Below, piece by piece: positions 56,448 to 64,000 of a stretch of DNA of 64,000 nucleotides (position 1 is its first letter; the number at the start of each line of letters is the position of its first letter). The notes beneath the pieces were generated by a model, which worked only from the letters and a program-made list of their open reading frames with translations, searched no databases and had not been told where the DNA came from. The stretch is taken from assembly GCA_032622095.1 (NCBI GenBank), contig CP136065.1, positions 111,209,195-111,273,194 of the forward strand. Direction: 5' to 3'. The position numbers and the translations under genes are program-made. Source of the stretch: Siphonodentalium dalli (Eukaryota; Mollusca; Scaphopoda; Gadilida; Siphonodentaliidae).

Positions 56448-58009
56448 ATTAAAGAAAAATATGTGCCTTTCCAAAATCCCAATATTGGCCACAGTAATGA
56501 TATTTCGTGCACAGATATGATATTGTTCTCATAATCAGATTAGGTTTGAAAATTCCAAGGACACTGGGCTGGTGACCACGTCAGAAAATGTGATGCTCTT
56601 CATGCACATAACATTTAGGGTGAAGCGCCAAATTCAAAATCCCAAAGACACTAATCCACATGCAAACTAAGGTGTTCATTTTCGAGTATTTACCATACAA
56701 ACTGGGAGAGTCTTTTGGATAAAATTGCATGTGTTCTAGAGTTTGTAGATTTAATAACTTCACATAATAATCTAATTTTGTTGGGAGGGAGTGTCATAAA
56801 GTTTAGTAATTTTTAATTACATGATATAACATATATGATATAACAACTCCCGTATATTACAGTGAACAATAAATCAGTTTATATTTCAGTCTAATAAAAA
56901 CAAATATTAAAATTCTGCCTGCTCGATAACTCATCGTGATCCATGTATACATAAACTGCACCTTTGAAAAACGTGTACTTGACAATAGTTGCAATTGGTT
57001 AAGAGTAACTCTTCACAATAATAGCAAAAAGAAATACGATACATATCTTGTAAAACAAAATCGAATTAGAAATATAAGGAATACGTACTTTACGTTCTAA
57101 GTTTAATGTAAAATGGTACTAAAATCAACCATCAACAACTATTTAAATCTCACACATGAGTACATGGCAGTTTTTAATAATGATAGTTAATCAGGAACCA
57201 TATTATGGCAAATATGTATGTTCTCTTTAATTAGGACTAGCGTCTAATCCCACTACTATATGTTATAAGATTGCAGATGTACATCCATAACACAAAGGCA
57301 TTTCGGTGTGTTCAATTTTCAACCCTACAGCTGTTGGTCCTTGTTTAAATGTTTCAGCCAATGAGTATCAGATCCCAATGCTGGTCATCATATCTGAAGT
57401 GTAGATCTGCAATCAAAAGGTGGATTTTGAGAACAACCAATAACTCTTTTTATCAACGTTATGCTTTGACAACACAGCCATGGTGTCAATTAAACCCATT
57501 GCCCTCATGACATGCCCCTTTTCCAGGGTAGTGGAGGTGTGTGTGATATGAAATATTTTGGAATACTAATAGAACTACTTTATTCTACACCATGCTGCAT
57601 TGTGTGTGAATTGTTAGACAATAAATATAGGCACGCCACTCCCTCCCTTCATTTGTTTCTGACATTCACTTAACAAATATGCCAGCAATTAACTCGTTTC
57701 ATACTAAATAAATAAATTTATAAGTAAAAAAAATGGCCATGTTGAACTTATTATCTGAACATTTCCCATGAATAAATGCTTCTGTAATCGTAGCATGTGA
57801 ATTATATTATCGTCATACCATTGTCTCCTAATTTATCTACTCAGTATAGAAATTTAGAACTTCTAACATGACTAACAATATTTTCCTTGTAAATTGAGTA
57901 ACAACCACTATTTGACCTATGCATTTCAATACCACTGGTATAGACACATTAGTGAATTTAGCCTGAGAAGAGGAGCTGTATTTGTCTTACATTCTGTTTT
58001 ACCCACACT

Positions 58010-58170
58010 AGTTGAAGCCGGTTGAAGAATACATCATATGGCAAGGGCCACAAACGTACCGATATTGGATCATAAATATAACAATTCGAAACCAAAAGCT
58101 ACAGAACAATGTTCTGGAAAAACAAGACGAAATAGATGTCCTAGAAGAAAGAACTGAGGGCCATGGACAG
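58010..58170 (+). pseudogene. His-Me finger endonuclease remnant, copy 10 (truncated)
   Basis: Only the TSYGKGHKRTDIG region (WQGP segment in another frame) and the terminal KTRRNRCPRRKN part remain; the zinc loop has been deleted at about 58112. Confidence 0.55.
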
Positions 58171-58599
58171 GACGAGTACTGTAAAAGTTAGTCTCAACTG
58201 AATGAAATTAAAGAACAATGTTTGCCATAACCCCAACATTGCCACAATAATGATAGTTCAGGAACAAATCTGACAATCGATATAGCCATTCCCTCTCTTC
58301 ATTTGTTTCTGACATTCTTATAGCGAACATGCCAGCATTGAATAACACTTTCCACACACAATAAAATAAATTTCTAAATACAACAAAATGACGATGTTGA
58401 ACTTAATATCCGAACGTGTCCAATAAATTGATACTTCAGCACTTGTATTATCTGTATTATATTATCGCCATACCATTGTCTGATAATGTATCCACTCTGT
58501 ATAGAAATGGAGTATTTATTGTAAGTTGAGTTCAACCACTATTTAACCTATGCATCCTCATGTTATGGATATGTCCAGAAGACAGTGAATTTAAGCTAT

Positions 58600-58895
58600 C
58601 TGGAGAAGAGGACATGTATATGGCTTACATTCTATATCACCACCTTTAATTAAGAGGGTTGGAGATTGCACCATACGGCAATGGCCACAAAAGAACCGAT
58701 ATGGGGATCATAAATATAAGAATTAGACTAGTTATTAAGTTAATGGTGGGGGACTATAACCATATTGGCATGGATTTCAGCCATCTTTGTCACCAAACAC
58801 TTTGTATGTTCCCTGGGCATCTCTTAGAAATCTGGAGCTAATACAAGACGAAATGTCTCGTAGAAGGAAGCACTGTGTGGTCATGTACAGTATGA
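58600..58895 (+). pseudogene. His-Me finger endonuclease remnant, copy 11
   Basis: GDCTIRQWPQKNRYG, a shift, then RLVIKLMVGDYNHIGMDFSH, LCHQTLCMFPGHLLEIWS and stop. Catalytic His, Cys, Cys and His positions are kept as SHLCHQTLCMFPGH. The Trp of WQGP has moved (IRQWP) and the Asn is lost through a short deletion. Confidence 0.68.
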
Positions 58896-60384
58896 GACTA
58901 TAATGTAAAGGACAGTCTTGACTCTACCAAATTAAAGAAAACTATTTGCCTTTCCAAAATCCCAACATTGTCCACAATAATGCGAGATCATGCACAAATA
59001 TGATATTGTTCTGATAATCAGATTAGGATTGAAACTTCCAACTGGACAGTGTGCTGATGACCACGTTAGAAAATGTTCTTCTCTTCATACACATGTGTTA
59101 CATTGTGTAAAGCGCCGTAGTTCATAATCCCATAGAAACTGTAATCCACATGCAAATTATGTGTTTCATTGTCAAATATTTACCGGTACCATACACATTT
59201 GGTTGATTGTTTTGGACCACATGGCAATTGTTCTATTTTTTAATTGCATGATATAACACTAAAATTACATTAAATTACAGTGAACAATAACGCAGTTTAT
59301 ATTTCAGTCCAATGAAACATTAAAATTCAGCCTGGTCGCCAATTCATTTTTGATTGACCAACTCATAATCCATGTTTAAATAAACTGCACCTTTAAAAAC
59401 TTGTAATTTACAGTACTTACCATTTCCAGTTATGATTCAGTCATAGATTCCACAACTAACTTTTACACAAAATATCAATGAACTTAAATATACTTAGTTT
59501 ATGTTCTGTAAAATGGTACTAAAAACCAATCATCAAAAACTACTAAAAACCCATACATGAGCAAATGGCAGTATCTAATACTAATTAGTCAGGAACCATA
59601 TTAAGGCAAATAGTTATGTTTCTCTTTAATTACTACTAGCATATATTCTCTCCCACTACTATGTGTTGTCAGATTGTGCACATCAATAACACAAGGTCAT
59701 TCTGGTGTGTTCCATTTTCAACTCTACAGCTATTTGTCCTTGTTTAAATATTTCAGTCAATGATTATCAGATCTCAATGTTGGCCATCACATTACATGTG
59801 TATATATTTGCAACCAAAAGGTAGATTTTAATAGTCTACAACTATTGTTACAAATATATGTTTATCAACACAGCCGTGGTGTCAATTAGTGGTGCCCCAT
59901 TGGGTTGTGGAGGTGTGTAATGGATGAAATGTTAAAGAAAGACTACAGTTTATACTGATAGAACTACTTTATTCTGCACCATGCTGCATTGTGTGTGAAT
60001 AGACAACAAATATAGCCATTCCCTCCCTCCATTTGTTTCGGACATTCATTTAACAAACATGCCAGCATTTAACCATTTCCATACAAAATAAATTAATTTG
60101 TAGATACATGACCATGTTGAACTTATTATCTGAACATGTCCCATGAATTAATGCTTCTGTACTTGTGATATCTGTATTATGTTATAGCATTGTCTGCTAA
60201 TTTATCCAATCAGTATAAAAACGGAGTTTAGAACTTCCAACACAACTAATTATATCTCCATTGTAAATTGAGTAACAACCACTATTGAACCTATGCATCA
60301 TAGTATGGGTATATATCCTGCAGACACGGACTTTAAGCTATCCGGAGAAAATGCGCTGTCTGGCTTACATTCTATATTACCCAC

Positions 60385-60640
60385 CTTGGTTGAAGCGGGT
60401 TGGAGATTACACCATATGACAAAAGCCACAAATGAACCTATATGGGGTCATAAATAGAATTCGTGACCATAAACTGCAGACATATCTCCACCGCCTAGTT
60501 GATAATAATGGGGGACTATAACCTTTATGGCATGGATTTCAGCCATCAAAATCTTTGTATCTCTGGGCATCTCTCAGAGGAATCGGGAACCAATACAAGA
60601 CGAAATGTCTGTCGTAGAAGGAAGCAATGCGGGGGTCACA
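60385..60640 (+). pseudogene. His-Me finger endonuclease remnant, copy 12 (array end)
   Basis: It starts LKRVGDYTI, with WQGP decayed. The zinc loop has lost the HLCHQ part (ISAIKIFVSLGIS in one frame), and the end RGTNTRRNVCRRRKQCGGHN in another frame is well kept. It is the last unit before unrelated DNA. Confidence 0.6.
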
Positions 60641-61484
60641 ACGTTCCAATGAAATAAAAGTAAATCACAAGAGTCAGTTGTCTATTATTTTCGCCATAAC
60701 AAGACCATACCATTTGATGGCATAATAGTTAATAATCACATGTACTGTGTATCCAACGAACCGGAAGTAAAACCTATCGAATATGGACTCTAATAATCGA
60801 CCAGTTGAAAAGTAGGACATTTGTCACAGCCAATCAAATATCAACATCGATTTCCAGAGTTGCCGTCACTATAGCGATTTGAAGTAAACATTGTATCTGA
60901 ATCCTAATTAATACATATAACATATAGGAACTTGGAATTTTTTTGACAATATGGTATAGATAGGTGAATTGGAAAGGGGATTAAACAACACGCCCAGGGT
61001 ATTTCATTAAGTTTGCTCTTATGACGATCGCGCCGTCGCTATCAACTTCTCAGCCATTGTTTAAAATCAAAAGTACCAGCAGTATGCCACACCAAAATAA
61101 TACGACACACACATTGTATGGTGTTTAAAAGTTGTATACCAATATGTACCGTTACTGACAATATTCCGTTGCTAACAATAAGCCGTAATACTAACACAGT
61201 ACCACTAATATATCTGGGGCTTTCTCATGATCACAGTGGATCAACGGACACGAACCAAAACCGGAAGTCGTAGATTTCGAGGTGGAGAAATATCAGTCGA
61301 CAAATATTTGTTGACATTTTTCGACGGTTTTTTTGGGAAAATAAACGCTTGGATAGCATATCTGACCAACTGAAGGTGAGTGAATATTTCTTCACCAATG
61401 TTCGGACACCGACGATCAATTTAAGTCAGTTGTCAGTGTTCTATCGCGGAAAAAATGCAATTTAATCATCGCCACGAGACGATT
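60641..61484. other. No gene seen
   Basis: Unassigned DNA after array 2, with no long frames or recognised repeats. Confidence 0.45.
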
Positions 61485-61690
61485 TCTTCCCCAAAATATC
61501 CCAGAAAATCATGCTTTTCACATTCATCGCAGACAGCTGTCGCAACAAACAATATACCAATCTTAAGGGCTGTCCCCCCCCCCCACGAATGCATATTTTG
61601 AATATTTTCACAGACTGTCTCAACATTCCAAATTTCATCTTTTGATGCGGGTACCCACCTCGAAAATACTGTCCGGTTAGTCCCGAAAAA
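61485..61690 (-). repeat. Inverted repeat arm, left
   Basis: It matches 63708-63892 in reverse (NRTVFSRWVPASKDEIWNVE in the open frame on minus here, on plus there). It includes a C run at 61577-61586. Confidence 0.8.
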
Positions 61691-63707
61691 TTTAATCATT
61701 AGTTGTAAAAAATCTGTCCGCTTAGTCGTGATTTTGCTGAAGTCTGCCATCTTCAATTTCTGGTCGAAAAGGCAACTTTGCCGCAGATGATGGGCGTTTC
61801 ATTTGACTTTTGCGTTGCAACAAAGGTTCTGGGTGTTCATAATGTTGTTTATGTCTCCTGTGACAACATAACATCCAGGTGGTGTCTTATATTTAGAACT
61901 GAACTGTAACCTGTAACTGAAATCCAACCACGAAGTACATGTTTGGTGAACATAATTATAACTTTTGATGTATGTCATATTGTTAACTCTGACTTGTCAT
62001 CACTCTCGGAAGGGCGACATAAAAACAATGTTAGATTTACATTCAATTTTTTTTTCAGAAAAAAATTCCACGCACGTATGATGGGCTGGGTGGGTGTCTC
62101 TCGGGTCCGAAAAGCATTTTTTTTCCATGTGCCAATATTTTTTCTATTTCTGCTATTGAGTCTTATTTTGATGTGTTTTGAACAGAAACGGGTCATATAT
62201 TGTTAATAGCAATGCTATACTATATATAGAGGTTATCAGAAGTTGGATCAGTTGCACAATGGCCAACAATAACCCAAATTCAACTTGATAGAACTGCGCT
62301 ATTGGAAAAATAAAAAGGATTCCATCTACTGATACAACAAAATAAGAATAACTATGCAGAAGTCAGCTGAAAATAAGCAATGAAATGAAAGCACCCTTGA
62401 CCATATGTGACATGGAAATAAAGATATAACAAATAACGGAATAAAATAGACTTTTGACAACGAAAAACATAAAATCTTAACATATAAATTGAAGACCAGC
62501 CGGACCAGCTTGAACAATTTCAAATTATTTTCCAAGTTAATGTGGACCAGCTTGTAATGTTAATCACAGTAACAAAGATTTTATCGTCACTGATATCGTG
62601 AGCATAAAAGAAGTGAGATTGGGCTATCCATCCATGTTATTCCCAATTATTACGAAGCCTATTACTTCAGACAGTGGCTACCAGCCTGCCATTACACGCT
62701 ATAACATGTTTCCTCAGTTCTGGTTTCTGAGAAACCCCAAGAAGAGTCACGCGGGTATATCATGGTTATGTCTGGTATTAGCATTATTCTTCAAACTGGG
62801 GTGAACAGTTGTATTTCCACATGTTTTGATAAACAATTTGGTTCAAGCAATATATCAGATTGCAAATATCAAATAATCTGAAATGTGTTGTACCGTGTAG
62901 TCTGTAGAATACTCAAATGTGAATATGTGACTAGATCGTGTGACTATATATTATGAAAATGAATCTTAATCAAAACTTTGGCACTCTGCCTATCCCTAGA
63001 AATGTGATAATGTTGACACATTTCTTGATTAATGACACTTATATGATAAATTCAAATAGTATCATTATCTTCATTATGCACTATATATTCTATTAAAATC
63101 TCGCGCAATAAACTATGATAATCAGCTATTTGGTTGGTCAATTGATAGTTTTCTCAAATTTAGGGGGTGGGTGTCCAAAACTGAATGAAAAAAAAAAAGG
63201 TGGGTGTCCAAAATTGATCGGAAAATAAACCCGGAAACGGAAGAAATTGGGTGGGTGGACTAAAACATACTATCGGAGGGGTGTACAGCTATATATGTTA
63301 CTAATATTAGCTTAAGTTCAAGTCCACTTTAAGTCTTTAAGTATCAAATTTCACACTAAATAGTGGCTGAAATATCAAACTATTGGAAAATACACCTACA
63401 CCTCCCACCATCACAACAATCCTGTTGATACGGCCTTAGTCATGGAGGGCATTGTAATATTCTTGTTCTAAAAATATTTCCATAAATAATTCTTTGATTA
63501 ATGACCTTACACGATCTGAACGAATGTTATGGGAACAAATTGCAAACTGTACTCGGTAACTAAACTTGATCAGTATACTATAGTTGCAACAGAAAAGCAG
63601 TTGGCCATAAAACGTGCCACTGTTAATGAAAGGCGGCCAACCAACTAATCCATTTCGACTCTTGATTGAACAACAATAACTGTCCGCCGGGTCGCGACTA
63701 AATTCCT
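61691..63707. other. Loop between the inverted repeats; no gene seen
   Basis: AT-rich DNA. GGGTGGGTGTCCAAAA occurs twice (about 63165 and 63202) around an A12 run; no coding frame recognised. Confidence 0.45.
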
Positions 63708-63892
63708 GGGTGGACATGACTAACCGGACAGTATTTTCGAGGTGGGTACCCGCATCAAAAGATGAAATTTGGAATGTTGAGACAGTCTGGGGGGGGTGTG
63801 GACAGCCCTTTCGATTGGTATATATGTTGTTGCGACAGCTGTCTGCGATGAATGTGAAAAGCATGATTTTCTGGGATATTTTGGGGAAATAC
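63708..63892 (+). repeat. Inverted repeat arm, right
   Basis: Inverse partner of 61485-61690; the arm here lacks about 27 bases next to the G run at 63789-63795. Shared landmarks: AACCGGACAGTATTTTCGAG, ATCTTTTGATGCGGGTACCC and GCGACAGCTGTCTGCGATGA (either strand). Confidence 0.8.
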
Positions 63893-64000
63893 ATTTACAA
63901 AAGTGGCTTTTTCGCTAAATGTATATAAATATAAGGATTAACTGTCATGTGGACTATTTTTATGAAGATGTAACCGTGAGGTAAGTGGTCATAAATTGTA

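Larger units (their letters stand above)
52540..60640 (+). repeat. Endonuclease repeat array 2 (six copies, plus strand)
   Basis: Units repeat the layout of array 1: AGTTCATGATCCATGTATATA, the TACTATGTGTTGTCAG segment, GAATTGATAGACA, CCAGCATTTAACCC, the pre-ORF region and the endonuclease remnant. Zinc-loop positions are about 53410, 54189, 55682, 58775 and 60540, plus one copy truncated at about 58110. Spacing varies from 0.8 to 3.1 kb because of deletions and one insert (55842-56447). The end is sharp near 60640. Confidence 0.78.

Noticed and set aside
63436-63894. 152-residue minus frame
   Set aside because: Most of it is the antisense of the inverted repeat arm; no domain and no match beyond the repeat.

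Overview
This is a stretch of eukaryotic genomic DNA from a repeat-rich, AT-rich animal genome. No host protein-coding gene, rRNA or tRNA could be supported. The mix of repeats (Tx1-like LINEs with a CCHC ORF1, a Helitron, hAT- and TTAA-type MITEs, a short repeat ending in a CCCCCA/TGGGGG hairpin, and many copies of an I-PpoI-like His-Me finger endonuclease ORF) fits a marine invertebrate, most likely a mollusc or another lophotrochozoan. That assignment is an inference from repeat content only. Almost every coding stretch is a broken mobile-element gene.

Layout. 1-5.5 kb: minus-strand LINE remnants; one is split by a 3.15-kb composite of direct repeats (A-B-A-B-A) flanked by TTTA duplications. 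5.5-16.9 kb: plus-strand units carrying a decayed His-Me finger endonuclease ORF, interrupted by a TTAA MITE (8763-9246) and by a Helitron fragment (9348-12353), which itself holds a hAT-like MITE (10715-11733). 17-21.4 kb: another TTAA MITE, unassigned DNA, and a decayed minus-strand pseudogene of a multicopy invertebrate ORF (about 19.2-20.8 kb). 21.4-22.0 kb: one more endonuclease unit. 22.0-51.1 kb: a minus-strand head-to-tail cluster of two related LINE families (called family 1 and family 2 here). It is interrupted by a 6.03-kb element with 25-bp TIRs (29303-35336), a 3.2-kb foldback element (42074-45295) and a TTAA MITE (45990-46485), and it includes a tandem duplication of a Helitron-LINE chimera (46888-50640). 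52.5-60.6 kb: a second endonuclease array with six copies, one followed by a hairpin-ended insert. 60.6-64 kb: no gene seen; one 200-bp inverted repeat.

How the parts relate. The insertions can be ordered by nesting. The endonuclease units and LINE copies are the older substrate. The Helitron, TTAA MITEs, hAT MITE, the 6-kb element, the foldback and the A-B composite landed in them later, and several can be removed in silico to give back a continuous sequence. The endonuclease array is the most unusual content: at least twelve same-strand copies preserve the residue spacing of the I-PpoI active site and zinc site, although no copy looks intact. The 6-kb element with its exact 16-bp subterminal motif repeats, and the three LINE tails abutting the same GTCAGGCCGAG sequence, are the next most interesting signals.
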